Below are positions 11,931 through 22,490 of a stretch of DNA of 64,000 nt, one piece after another (positions within the stretch are counted from its first letter, which is position 1; every line of letters starts with the position of its first letter). Below the pieces are notes generated by a model, which saw only the letters and a list, made by a program, of their open reading frames with translations, was not told the DNA's origin and ran no database searches. The translations under genes were made by a program, and so were the position numbers. The stretch is from Phallusia mammillata (taxonomy: Eukaryota; Chordata; Ascidiacea; Phlebobranchia; Ascidiidae), in the NCBI GenBank assembly GCA_003260075.1, contig QLIY01000597.1, positions 37,813 through 101,812 on the forward strand. The letters are read 5' to 3'.

Positions 11931-12852
11931 TTTGTCAAATGACCCCTAAAAGCGTATGTTCGTAAATCTTGTCCCTAAACTCTTAACGCAACCTATCTAT
12001 TATAGTCTATCTTGACTCTTCAAAAAAACCCATATAAACTACACATAAGTCCGCACAAAAACGCAGGGGATTCAAAACAAACTCCTGTATAACCTGTATA
12101 TATCCTGCTGTTAAATAAGGTTGTGTACTGGGTCCGAAGTGGGAAAGAGTATCGGCTGGTGATCCTTCATCGTATTTGACTGGAAAACTTGGTCCGCTGT
12201 CACTTCCAGGGTTATACACGCCTTGTCTTATTGGATAATAACTTTGGAACAGATTTTGGAGGTTTCCGCCTAACCCAGAAAGGAATTGACCATAGGTTCT
12301 ATATCTAAGATACGAGTTGCTTCTCCACATCGACAATGGGGTATTATTTGGAACCTGCCAGATCATAATGTCTTTGGCGTCATCGATGGAAAAATATGCC
12401 AAGCTTTTGAAGTCGTCACTGGTTGCAGATGCAACGTTGCCGAAAGTTTTCAAATTCTCCCAATTTCCATCACCATGTTTTGTGTTTTGGTTGTTACCTT
12501 GCTCACTGGACCACTTATCTCCAACTGTGCATCTTCCGTTATTGTGTGCGTTGTTTTCATGTATTGATGCAACCAGAGTCCTCCTCCACCGTCGGTGATC
12601 ATGTCGCAGAATGTTTGATACTCGAATCCATCTGTTGTGTTGAGGTTGTACACACCACTCCGATACGTTTTTCCCTTCATTTCTTTACAGGACTGCATTC
12701 CGTCTGTGTAGAAAAATCTCATTGTACAACTCATTATGAATATGTTCAACTCGTTTTGTTATGTTTATGTTAGAAACTATTGTTTCGTTGTACTTACGTG
12801 AGATAGACAAACTTGCTAATAGCAAGACACATAATTCCACAAGATTAAACAT
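11598..12852 (-). CDS. ITLN: Intelectin-like gene E (three exons, one 1-nt frameshift)
   Basis: Exon 1 (12852-12798) encodes MFNLVELCVLLLASLSIS. Exon 2 (12703-12094) starts NGMQSCKEMKG and ends PYLTAGYIQ. Exon 3 (11834-11598) reads FRTVNHGQRINAICPGVKV...CETCCGDFSGM...ETTFLIFYR with a TAA stop. Splice sites and phases equal those of gene D. Exon 2 is 610 nt instead of 611: one base is missing near 12580 in the codons for GGGW, so the frame reads GGGGLW and fails unless the base is restored. Everything else is conserved, so a sequencing error is as likely as a recent null allele. Intron 2 contains a 46-nt G tract (11884-11929). Predicted role: secreted glycan-binding lectin. Confidence 0.78.
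11884..11929. repeat. G46 homopolymer in intron 2 of gene E
   Basis: 46 consecutive G between exon 3 and exon 2. It belongs to the class of long tracts in this window that appear to stand in for missing sequence. Confidence 0.95.
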
Positions 12853-13775
12853 TGTTTTTTTTCTAAATCACCTAATTTTTTCTAATCTGTATCAACGCAT
12901 ATAATAAATGCATTTTTTGTAATTGTTAAACATCATCAAGCTCCCCGAAGTTAGTGCCATGCGAGCGCCGTCTTTATTACACAATCTATGAACATAACTG
13001 ATGTCGGGTTGTCTTGTTCAGAGTTTCCACAGGACTTGGAAATTTGTCAATGATTTTCTAAGTTTTGGGAATCACTACCGATGGCTTGTAGCTGCGTATT
13101 GGAAGTGTTTGAACATGAGATATGTTGCAACCCACGAACATTGTGTAGTTTGTTAATCTGGAACAATAATGTTTGAGAATCGTTACAGCAAACAATGTAA
13201 GGCAGCAGTGTATTGAAAGTTGTGGTGATTTAAGCGAATGGTGACGCACATTGAATAACTTTTACGACCATTGCCTTTGTCCTGATTGCCTGCCTAATAG
13301 CCCTAGGCAACTAAATTTTAATTCGCAAGCGCTTTGTTTCCATTCAAATATTATCGATCTTCCCGAGTTTGTTGTCAAAATCTTCCAGCATCAGTTGTCA
13401 AAGCTTTCGGTCTTCAAGGTCTAGGCATATTTCTTTAATCAGTTTTACCCATTCTAAGCTTGCAAATGTTAGGAAATTTAAATCAAAATATTTTGCCTCC
13501 ATCGGTTCAGTTTTTACGAAGCGCACAAACAAGTTGATCATTTTTGTAGTTTTTCAATAAAAATTAGACGTAAACCGGTTTTTATATTCTTTCGAGAATA
13601 TCACGCATCTCAGTAAGGTTCAATCTCGTTTTAGTCGATCATGTTTATCTCTTTTTTTCTTGTTGTCCGTCATTGTTATACACTTTTTTCTATTTAAGTA
13701 CCTGTGCACTCCCTTCTGTCTGTACCCGACCGACTCGTTTGTATGTCATTGTGTCATCGAGTGATGACGTAGCTG
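12853..13775. other. Intergenic between genes E and F
   Basis: Non-coding. The last ~150 bp belong to the diverged 3' flank shared with genes C and D. No RNA gene or mobile element recognised. Confidence 0.4.
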
Positions 13776-13783
13776 TGACGTCA
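13776..13783. promoter_or_regulatory. CRE-like palindrome TGACGTCA, 3' of gene F
   Basis: Third occurrence of the octamer in the equivalent flank, about 235 bp past the stop of gene F. Confidence 0.35.
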
Positions 13784-14016
13784 TGCAGTGGCGTTTGTAA
13801 GCATTCGAGCATGTATTCAAACTTGCAGGCAAAATTCAATTTAAAAATATAAACCGCTTGCTGATCTTAACTTTTCCTAATAACGTTTTAATTTCTGATT
13901 ATTTATGTTGCATTTGATGATGTTGCAGCACACATATGTAAGTTGAAACACTTTGTTTTATTTATCACCTAGGAAGTTACTCCTTATGCTCATTATAGTA
14001 ACTCTGTATCAGAGTG

Positions 14017-14495
14017 CTAACGGTAAAAGATCAAGAAAGTTGTCTCGATCAAAGTTTTGTCGACACTTCTGCCAGTTCCTGTACCGTAACCGTCTGCTGC
14101 CATTCCACTGAAATCTCCGCAGTTGAAATCGCGGCCCCAGTATCCACTTGCACCGATGCAAGCATGTGAATAATAAACATTTCCTGCTGGATCGCCTTTT
14201 ACTCCAGCACAGATAGCATTGATGTTTTGAGCATGGTTCACTGTCCGAAACTGAAAAAAAAAATTGTGAGATACGTCACCTTATTTGTCAAAATAGCGTT
14301 TATTTGTGCATCTTGATCCTAAATTCTTGGGATCAATGCAAATAACCCATAGAGACACACTTAAAAATACTACATCAACTTTACATAAGTCCTTAAAAAT
14401 GGCATTATCTTCAACTGAGAGGCTTCAGAACAAACTAATGTGTGTATAACCTGTATATATCCTGCTGTTAAATACATTTGGGTGTCCGTCCCGAA

Positions 14496-14546
<51 letters not shown>

Positions 14547-15170
14547 ATAAATTCCTTGTCTTATTGGATAGTAACTTTGAAACAGATTTTGAAGGTTTCC
14601 ACCTAGGTCAGAAAGGAACTGGCCATAGGTTCTATATCGAAGATACGAGTTGCTTCTCCACATCGACAATGGGGTGTTATTTGGAACCTGCCAGATCATA
14701 ATGTCCTTGGCGTCATCAATGGAAAAATATGCCAAGCTTTTGAAGTCGTCACTGGTTGCAGATGCAACGTTGCCGAAAGATTTTAGATTCTCCCAATTTC
14801 CGTCACCATGTTTTGTTAGTTCATTGTTACCTTGCTCACTGGACCACTTATCGCCAACTGTGCATCTTCCGTTACCGTGTGCGTTGTTTTCATGTATTGA
14901 TGCAACCAGAGTCCATCCTCCACCGTCGGTAATCATGTCGCAGATGGTTTGGAACTCGACTCTGTTGTGTTTAGATTGTATACACCACTCCGAAACGTTT
15001 TACCCTTGATGTCTTGGCAGGATTGCATTCCGTCTGTGTAGAAAAATCTTTTGATTTCAAACTAATATGGTTATGTTAGACCTTTTTTGGTAGTGTTGAA
15101 ACTATTGTTTTTTGTACTTACGTGAGATAGACAAGCTTCCTAACAGCAAGACACAGAACTCGAAAAACTT
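14017..15170 (-). pseudogene. Intelectin-like pseudogene F (lost ATG, frameshift, poly-G in exon)
   Basis: Exon 3 (14250-14017, TAG stop) is intact and reads FRTVNHAQNINAICAGVKG...CGDFSGM...ETTFLIFYR. Exon 2 (15033-14451) has a 4-nt deletion near 14957 (between VEYQT and the N-terminal part). It also has a 50-nt G tract at 14496-14545 standing where gene C has about 74 nt coding for SGPSFPVKYDEGSPADTLSHF; on the minus strand the tract reads as polyproline. Exon 1 (15170-15122) matches the gene C signal exon, but the ATG is AAG. Splice sites survive. Closest relative in the window is gene C. The G tract looks like an assembly fill; the lost ATG and 4-nt deletion look like real damage. Confidence 0.82.
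14496..14545. repeat. G50 homopolymer inside an intelectin exon
   Basis: It interrupts exon 2 of copy F between a conserved CGTCCCGAAG and the conserved CCTTGTCTTATTGG. Confidence 0.95.
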
Positions 15171-15361
15171 TGTTTTTTCTTTCAAACACTTATAATTCCT
15201 TTCTATTGGATTTAAATGTACACATATAAATAAAACAAAACATTTGAATGTTTTTTAAACCTGATCAAGTACAAGGCCTTGCAGGCGTCTGGCAGAAACT
15301 TCATAACTGATGCTGAGTGGTCTTGTTCAGAGTTAATATTAATAAAGTTTCAAGTATCAGT

Positions 15362-15423
<62 letters not shown>

Positions 15424-15935
15424 TAAAGAATTATTGGAATAATATTAAATTCGTAAACCACAAACACTGTGAAGTTTGTTTTGTTGGAATATTAATATTT
15501 GCAAATCGTGCCTGCTGTCGATCTCGATGAAACAAATTCTCGATTTAATAATATTTCTGTTGGTTTACGTTCAAAATGACGCACGTTGTTTGTTGTGCTA
15601 GATGCAGGTTGCTCTCAACTCGCGCAAACTTACTTTACCATTACCTCACACTTTTAGTTTATGAGCAACTGTAAGTGTTTGTAGTCAGGTTGTGCACTTT
15701 AAGTCGATAGAAATCTTGCAACTATGCACCAATCTAATACTAAACATTACTCCAAAGATGTTTTTTCGATAAAAAAAATGCCCCACAAAACTGATCATAT
15801 GTCTCCGTGTGAGTGCTAAATAGTTATTGCTGCATTTGACATTGTTCTATCTGAGTTTGTTCAAACCCTCTTCTGATGAAAAGCACGTCTGACACAAATA
15901 TAAAGGCTATTATTGTGCCTAACGATCGCGTAAAG
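15171..15935. other. 5' flank of gene F, paralogous to the gene C flank, with G57
   Basis: Aligns with 6271-6628 and 8020-8290 of the C locus. A 57-nt G tract (15365-15421) replaces about 17 nt present at the equivalent place (near 6477). The end, CTATTATTGTGCCTAACGAT, matches the 3' flank just before the CRE-like motif of genes C and D. Confidence 0.6.
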
Positions 15936-16106
15936 ATAAAAGTGCCCCTGCAAAAATACAAATGTTTTTGTTTCCAAAATAGACCAAGTTTTATTATTCG
16001 TTAAAGCGGTGTTTATGTGGTAATCAGGACCAATAACATCAAAGTCATGCTTAAACTTACAAGCAGTGTTAGCGACTGCAAACAGAAGAAGTATTATCCG
16101 CAACAT
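15936..16106 (-). pseudogene. Intelectin-like fragment G1: signal exon plus start of exon 2
   Basis: Exon 1 (16106-16061) encodes MLRIILLLFAVANTA with a GTAAG donor, then an intron, then an AG acceptor and only about 13-18 nt of exon 2. To the left the sequence switches directly to array 3'-flank DNA. The lectin domain and C-terminal exon are absent. The block 15938-16285 is repeated at 16512-16915, so G1 is either a deletion copy or an allelic contig end wrongly joined at the G11 tract (16286-16296). Confidence 0.7.
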
Positions 16107-16272
16107 AGTTTTCAGGTTTTTGCAAAATCTTGTTTAACTGGTGTGGTGCTGCAAATAATACTTGTTGTTTCTAGTTTTAGCTGAACCATTTTCTACTAAA
16201 GTATAAAAAACCTTGTCTTTCTTGTTTCAGAGCCTTATAAGTACTTGATTACTGACCAGGTCATATTTTTCA

Positions 16273-16672
<400 letters not shown>

Positions 16673-16955
16673 AGTTTTCAGGTTTTAGCAAATTCTGCAA
16701 TGAAAGAAACAAAGTGGTAAAAGTTGTAATAAAAGTTGCTAGTTTAACTTTTAACAAATTTGTTGTTTAACTGGTGTGGCGCTGCAAATAATACTTGTTG
16801 TTTCTAGTTTTAGCTGAACCATCTTCTACTAAAGTCTAAAAAACCTTGTCCTTCTTGTTTCAGAGCCTTAAGTACTTGATTACTGACCAGGTCATATTTT
16901 TCACCAGCTATTTAAAGGCAAAATGCTACGTTAATTGGATCTCCCATCTGTGGTT

Positions 16956-17276
16956 TTCTCAGGACATTTCTCCCTCCATCCATATATTTATCACAAGGCT
17001 AACATTAAAGCGTTGATAAGCGTTTGTGTACTTTTGTATTAAGTGGATGAATTGGAATCGGACGTGTGGAAAGCTGTATTCCTTTTGTGCACGGTATTGT
17101 TTATCAAACAGGGGGGGGGGGTTCTCAGGACATTTCTCGCCCCATACATATATTTATCCCAAGACTAACATTGGAGCGTTGATAAGTGTTTGTGTACTTT
17201 TGCATTAAGTGGATAAATTGGTATCGGGCGTGTGGAAAGCTGTATTCCTTTTGTGCACGGTATTGTTTATCAAACA
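16956..17276 (+). repeat. 155-bp direct duplication joined by G11
   Basis: 16956-17110 and 17122-17276 are about 90% identical, with G11 at 17111-17121. Both contain the array upstream words ATATTTATC and AAGACTAACATT/AAGGCTAACATT. Confidence 0.85.
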
Positions 17277-17395
17277 TTTTTACCCCGGGGCCTACTTCTT
17301 GACCCTCTTGGTACACACCGCATCACAAGTAAAACATGCTGATGTCTTGATGTAGGCTATTTCAGTCTCGTGAGAAAATGTGCACATGAAAACAC

Positions 17396-17545
17396 AACAA
17401 ATAAGGTTGATTCCTTGGTCCGAAGTGGAAAAGGGCATGATCCTTCATCTTATGTGTTTGAAAACGTTGTTTGTCGGCGCTTTTCCATGCATGCACGCCT
17501 TGTCTTATTGCATAGTAGCTTTTCAACATATTTTGGAGATTTAGA
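17396..17545 (-). pseudogene. Decayed intelectin exon-2 relic H
   Basis: The plus-strand words AATAAGGTTGATTCC, GGTCCGAAGTGG, GATCCTTCATCTTATG, ACGCCTTGTCTTATTG and TAGTAGCTTTTCAACA follow, in order, the 3' half of exon 2 of genes C-E, with many substitutions and indels. No open frame remains and no other exon is nearby. It marks the right-hand edge of the lectin array. Confidence 0.7.
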
Positions 17546-17559
17546 AACTTAATTTAGCA

Positions 17560-18232
17560 TGCACGGTAAACGCAATGAAAGTGGCCGCTACTTGACCGCA
17601 GTGTGCACAACTCATTACATAAACACTTATTTGAAAACAAAAAGGGGTACATGCTGCATTTAAATTGTGATATTAAGATACATACATTCTTAATAACACC
17701 CCGGGGTTTAATTGTCCGCCTTTAAAAAAATATTTGGTGCACGAAGACAATACGGAAGTTTAACTTGTTCCAACTATATACGTACAGATCATCGGATACG
17801 TTTTGGCCGGATGACCCTACAGTTAGCTGCATTGTCTTTTATTTCATCATTTGATAAAAACAGCAAAACCCTTGTTTAAACTTTAATTATGTTTTGCTTA
17901 GTGTTGGTGCTGTCGGCTTGTTCAAAACGTTTTGATCAGATACTTGCCGGCCAAATCACGAGTATCAGCGAAAAAATAAGAGAAAGGTCCTAAAATTATA
18001 AGATTTACTGAAGCAATGGCGCAAACTGGTGATGTGATGATGTTGTATACTCGTTCGTTGACCAGTAACGTCATTATGTGTGTGACGTATTCAGGTTATG
18101 ACATAGTTCATTATATGTAAAGATTGTCACAGTACATCAAAGGCTTGTGAAGTTGTTACGTTTGTGCAATAAAATACACCAGACCTCCTAAGTCCTAACC
18201 TAAGAGAAGATAATGTTTATAGTTTATTAGTT
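17560..18232. other. Intergenic between the lectin array and SLC25A44
   Basis: No exon, RNA gene or clear repeat recognised. A TAACGTCA half-match to the CRE-like motif occurs near 18068. Confidence 0.4.
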
Positions 18233-18555
18233 CTGTGATTCTCGAACTATGTGCCGTGAGAGATTTCCAAGTGTCTTGCGAAATATTTTCTATTTTAAAG
18301 TGGAAACATTGCCTGGTGTTTAAAGACTTGATGAATAAACTGGTAAACATAACACTGTGTTAAAGCTTATATTTTGGTTATTGACAATGAAAATCATCTT
18401 TTCCAACCACAATAAGGTTGAAAATTAACATTCTTTAAACGACATTTGTTATTTTTAGCTGTGAATGTGCCACGGAAAGAAATTTAGTTCTTTATGGTTT
18501 TTTATATTATATAGTTCTTTAATGTGCTGCAAGCCCAAAAAGTTGAGAACCACTG
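18233..18555. mobile_element. hAT-type element, 323 bp
   Basis: Left end CTGTGATTCTCGAAC and right end GTTGAGAACCACTG form imperfect inverted repeats of the CAGTGGTTCTCAAC type. Flanking octamers TATTAGTT and GTTTAGTT agree at 6 of 8 positions, compatible with an aged hAT target-site duplication. Confidence 0.55.
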
Positions 18556-18771
18556 GTTTAGTTAGTGTGTATTGTCTTTAATGATGGATAAAAGGCTAAA
18601 TATTGACTCACCAAAGTTTCAGTTGTAGGTGTAGAAATTACCTTTTAATGGGAATGTAATGTTGATGATGTATTGCCAAATATGAAATTGTATTCCAAAA
18701 CCTCATCCAATACAACGAATTACTGTCATATTCTTTGACATTGTGAAAGTGGAGTTAAGAAAAATAAAACC

Positions 18772-21700
18772 ATGAAGGAAGGGAAAAATATCCAAATCAT
18801 TGAGTGGACCGATTTGGACAAGAAAAAGTTTTATGCCTATGGATTGGCCATGTCTGGTGTTTTGAGGTTTACAATTTACCCAATGAACCTTGTCAAGACG
18901 CGGTTACAGGTGACATTTTGTTCTTGTTTTTGCACAATGGTCCTCCACATTACACTATAGCGAGAGATAAATCATAGCCAACAAATCAATTAATACAAGT
19001 GATTTTTAGGCCCAAGAAGGGAAAACTGCATACAATGGTTTGATTGATGCTTTTAAAAAGATTGGAAAAAGGGAAGGCATAAGAGGCTTTTACAAGGGTT
19101 TTCCAATAAGTTTATTACAAGTAAGATGATATATTTGTGTTGATAAGGTGACTAGCTTGACAAAGTGTTGTTTATTTAGGTGTTTGCTGGACAACTTTAC
19201 ATCACTGCCTATGAAACTAGCAAACAAACCATTTTTAATAATCAATCCTTGATGGTGCAGGTATGTAAAAGCTCTAAGAGCACAGTGTTTGTATATTTAT
19301 AAGGCACACTTCCAAATCATATCTACTTGGCATATAGTTTGCATAAGCATGACAAAACTTTAAAGATCAAACTTGTAAGCCCCGTATTCCCACATATATA
19401 TATATTTAATTTAGCTCAAACCTACAATTTTTTAAAATTTGCCCCACTTGATAGACTTAAACTTTAGTTTATGGTTTTGCCTTTGGTGCTTAAATTTCTT
19501 TCCATAAAGTTTGGATTTAAAAGGTATTGTAAAATTTGTATTTGTACGGTTTGAACATCCTTTAGCAAATTGATAATTTTAACGCAATAACAATACAGAT
19601 TTGCTTAAAGTTGCAGTCCATTATGCTTCTGCTCTGTGTAAATTGTCCATGTTGTGTTTCAGCATTTATGTGGTGGTTTTATGGCTTCCACTGTTTCACA
19701 AACAATCATGGTACCAGTTGATATTATTGCGCAACACCAACAAGTTTTGGGTTCCAGACATAAAATGACATCTGTGGATCTCAAAAAGACCAAGTAGGTT
19801 TCTAACTTATTGGCCATGTGAAACACTTTCACACATAGTGGCCTTGCGAATGGTTTTTTAATATTCAGGTATTGAAAACTATTATTGATGAAATAACAGC
19901 CTGAATAGACTTAAAACAGTGACATGCCTAATTATTCAAACTTTATGTGATGCTTGCTTTGTACCTTTTTATCAATCTTTTGTGTAGCTCGCATGTTTAT
20001 AAATGGATATAACTAAATTTCACCCCTCATATCGCTGATTTGCCAGACGTTTAAATAATAAAGCTATTTGTCTATTTGAGCCGACATTTTCCTTATGAAA
20101 CTTATAAACAGATCCATGTATAGATTCAAAAGTATTTTATTTTAATACTAACCATATAAAGATATGATTGTATGCAAATGATCCTGGAATAAGTGACAAT
20201 GACAAGTGTGTATTTAACTTTGGAACTTGTTTTTTACCATTATTCCACAGAAACGGAGCCAAAGTTATAGCAACTGAAGCTGTACAAACAAAGAAACTCA
20301 GCTTTATCGGACAATCTGTACGCATTTTTAGGCACATATTAAAAACAGAAGGACTTAAAGGCCTCTACAGGGGCTACCTTGTTTCTTTATCCACATACGG
20401 AAGCAACAGTGCTTTTTACTGGGGCTTTTACTACCTATACTCTGAACTTTTGGAAGGCGTTCTTCCACACAGTGACAGTTGGGTGCGTGAACAATTTAGG
20501 ATTTTGTCTGCGGGTCTACTTGGTTCTACCACTGCAGTATTATTGACCAATCCTCTTGATGTTGTTAGGACACGATATCAATTGCAGGTATGTTACTCTT
20601 ATATGAACATTTTTTCATATAAAGCACACTGCTAGTGTATAATGTTTTTGTGTGAACAACCTAAAAACTCTGTGCTAGCATAGGGTATGAAGAACACAAA
20701 AGTACTTACAATTTTTACTTAAAACCTTGGGAACAACTGCATATAAGTTCAATGTTTGGGGGGGGGGAGAACAATTTAGGATTTTGTCCGCAGGTCTATT
20801 GGGTTCTACCACTGCAGTATTATTGACAAATCCTCTTGATGTGGTTAGGACAAGATATCAATTACAGGTATGTTACTCTTATATGCACATTTATTTATGT
20901 AAACATACTGCTAGTGTATAATGTTTCTGTGTGACAAACTAAGGACTCTGTGCTACACTAGGGTATGAAGCGCACAAAAGTACTTACATTTTTTTCTTAA
21001 ACATCTTGGTAACATCTGGATATAAGTTCAATGTTATCTTTTTGGCAGCATTGTTATGCTACCAAAATACTTTTTTTCTTTGCAAACATTTTAGTAACCC
21101 AGTACCATGCTAGTCAGATGTATTTTTAACAGCTAAACGGCAACATCTGTTTTTAAAACAAACAAACAACCCTTTAAAAAACCTGTCATGCTTTACACCT
21201 TTACAATAACAAGTTTATCATCTTCATTTCTAAACTCTTTTCGAAATTTTGTTGTGTTTTGGCTGTTTGGCTAATTACCATTTTCCATTAGTTCTCATGT
21301 GGTGTTTCTTTAGCAAATCTTTATGTAATGTTTGTTTGATGACTTTAATTAAAAACACATTTTAGGCGTTATTGCGCGATACTTCAAACAACGTCGCATT
21401 TTTACGTTTTGTTACGTGAACGTATCAGTCACGAATATTTTGTCTTGAAAACATTGGTTTCCTTGAAATCTAGTACCATCACTACGTGATTCTATGCATA
21501 CGTATGTCGACACACATAATACTCCACTGTTCATGTCAAACGCGTTTTTAACAAGCACTCTTTGTGCACCCAAGCCTGGTTGTAGCATTTGAGTGTATTA
21601 CATATGTAATGTGTTGCGTCAATTGACAATGCATCTGTCTCTTTCCGCTCTAGTGTCAGATTGCAAAAAAATACCACCGGGTGCATTGATGTGCTCAAAA

Positions 21701-22490
21701 ATATGTAATAATTGGAATCGTTTTCCAGTACATTTGAATTCCAAGCGACTCTGCGGGCCGTACTTGGTTGTGGACCACAGGTTGCACACCCCTGCTGTAG
21801 ATAACGGCTATTAGCGTTGTTTTTATTATTCTTTTCGTTGAACGCCTTTAATAAAATAAGTAATATACAGGAGTAAATAGACATGTAAGTAGTAATGTAA
21901 AACACATTGTATTACATCTGTTTTTACACCTCGCTGCTTTGCAATTCAACGTGGTTTCTAATAAATTTTGGCTGAGCAAATTCCCCACAACGCAAACATA
22001 CATTTATCATGGCTGCTTCCATTCTTACCTATTACTTTAAATTGTATGATTTGAATTATGTAATAATCAGCTTTGAAATAAGTATTACACTTCTAGTAAG
22101 GCGGTGGTAAGAACAGCTGATTAGGAAATTCATTCCCAAACCGTGACCTATATTCCATGCATTATCACTTATCTGATCTGTATTGCATTTAATTAGGTGG
22201 CGAACAGTAGTGGAACATCGGTGGGCAGTTGGCAAATTTTTCGAACTCTACTTAACAAAGAAGGCTACCACGGTCTAACACGTGGCATGTCGGCACGTAT
22301 CGCCCAATCCTCGATTAGTTCATGTGTCATCGTCCTTGCTTACGAGTACATCAAAAAATCAAGCCTTAATGACGACGCCCGGGCGCGAAACGGCTACGAG
22401 ACACACCCCCGTACCACCCACAAGATTCTTGACCACTCACGGTACGGCGATATCGATGACGTCAGCCTTGTGCCGACTGCTACCAAATAG
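18772..22490 (+). CDS. SLC25A44: SLC25A44-like mitochondrial carrier, six exons (363 aa)
   Basis: Inner-membrane mitochondrial carrier; the vertebrate orthologue imports branched-chain amino acids into mitochondria. Exons: 18772-18909, 19010-19120, 19180-19260, 19663-19793, 20251-20587 and 22197-22490. All have GT/AG sites and matching phases (1,092 nt with stop). The N terminus NIQIIEWTDLDKKKFYAYG is diagnostic for SLC25A44. The three carrier repeats show their signatures as YPMNLVKTRLQ, VPVDIIAQHQQ and NPLDVVRTRYQ, with GFYKGF, GLYRGY and GLTRGM after the matrix helices. The first signature lacks the acidic residue, as in the human protein. The C-terminal tail is about 30 residues longer than the human one (~314 aa) and hydrophilic. 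Exon 5's end is repeated at 20769-20867, and the last exon at 24165-24458; I treat both as assembly copies. Confidence 0.92.
20489..21035 (+). repeat. ~268-bp direct duplication across G10, copying part of carrier exon 5
   Basis: 20489-20757 and 20769-21035 are about 90% identical, with G10 at 20758-20767. The second copy re-encodes EQFRILSAGLLGSTTAVLL...QLQ with only silent changes and keeps the GT donor, but its 5' side is the G tract, not an acceptor. Silent-only coding differences are what allelic copies would show. Confidence 0.85.
21640..21794 (-). mobile_element. Partial hAT-type element in carrier intron 5
   Basis: Read on the minus strand it starts CAGGGGTGTGCAACC at 21794 and contains GGTGGTATTTTTTTGC, matching the family of the complete element at 1188-1506. 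The other end was not found. A second copy lies at about 23608-23762 in the repeated segment. Confidence 0.55.

Noticed and set aside
14370..14936. A polyproline-containing lectin variant
   Set aside because: The proline run is the G50 tract on the opposite strand, replacing conserved coding sequence.
20769..20867. Alternative or duplicated exon 5 of SLC25A44
   Set aside because: It begins at a G10 tract instead of a splice acceptor, and its neighbour intron is duplicated too, so it is an assembly copy.
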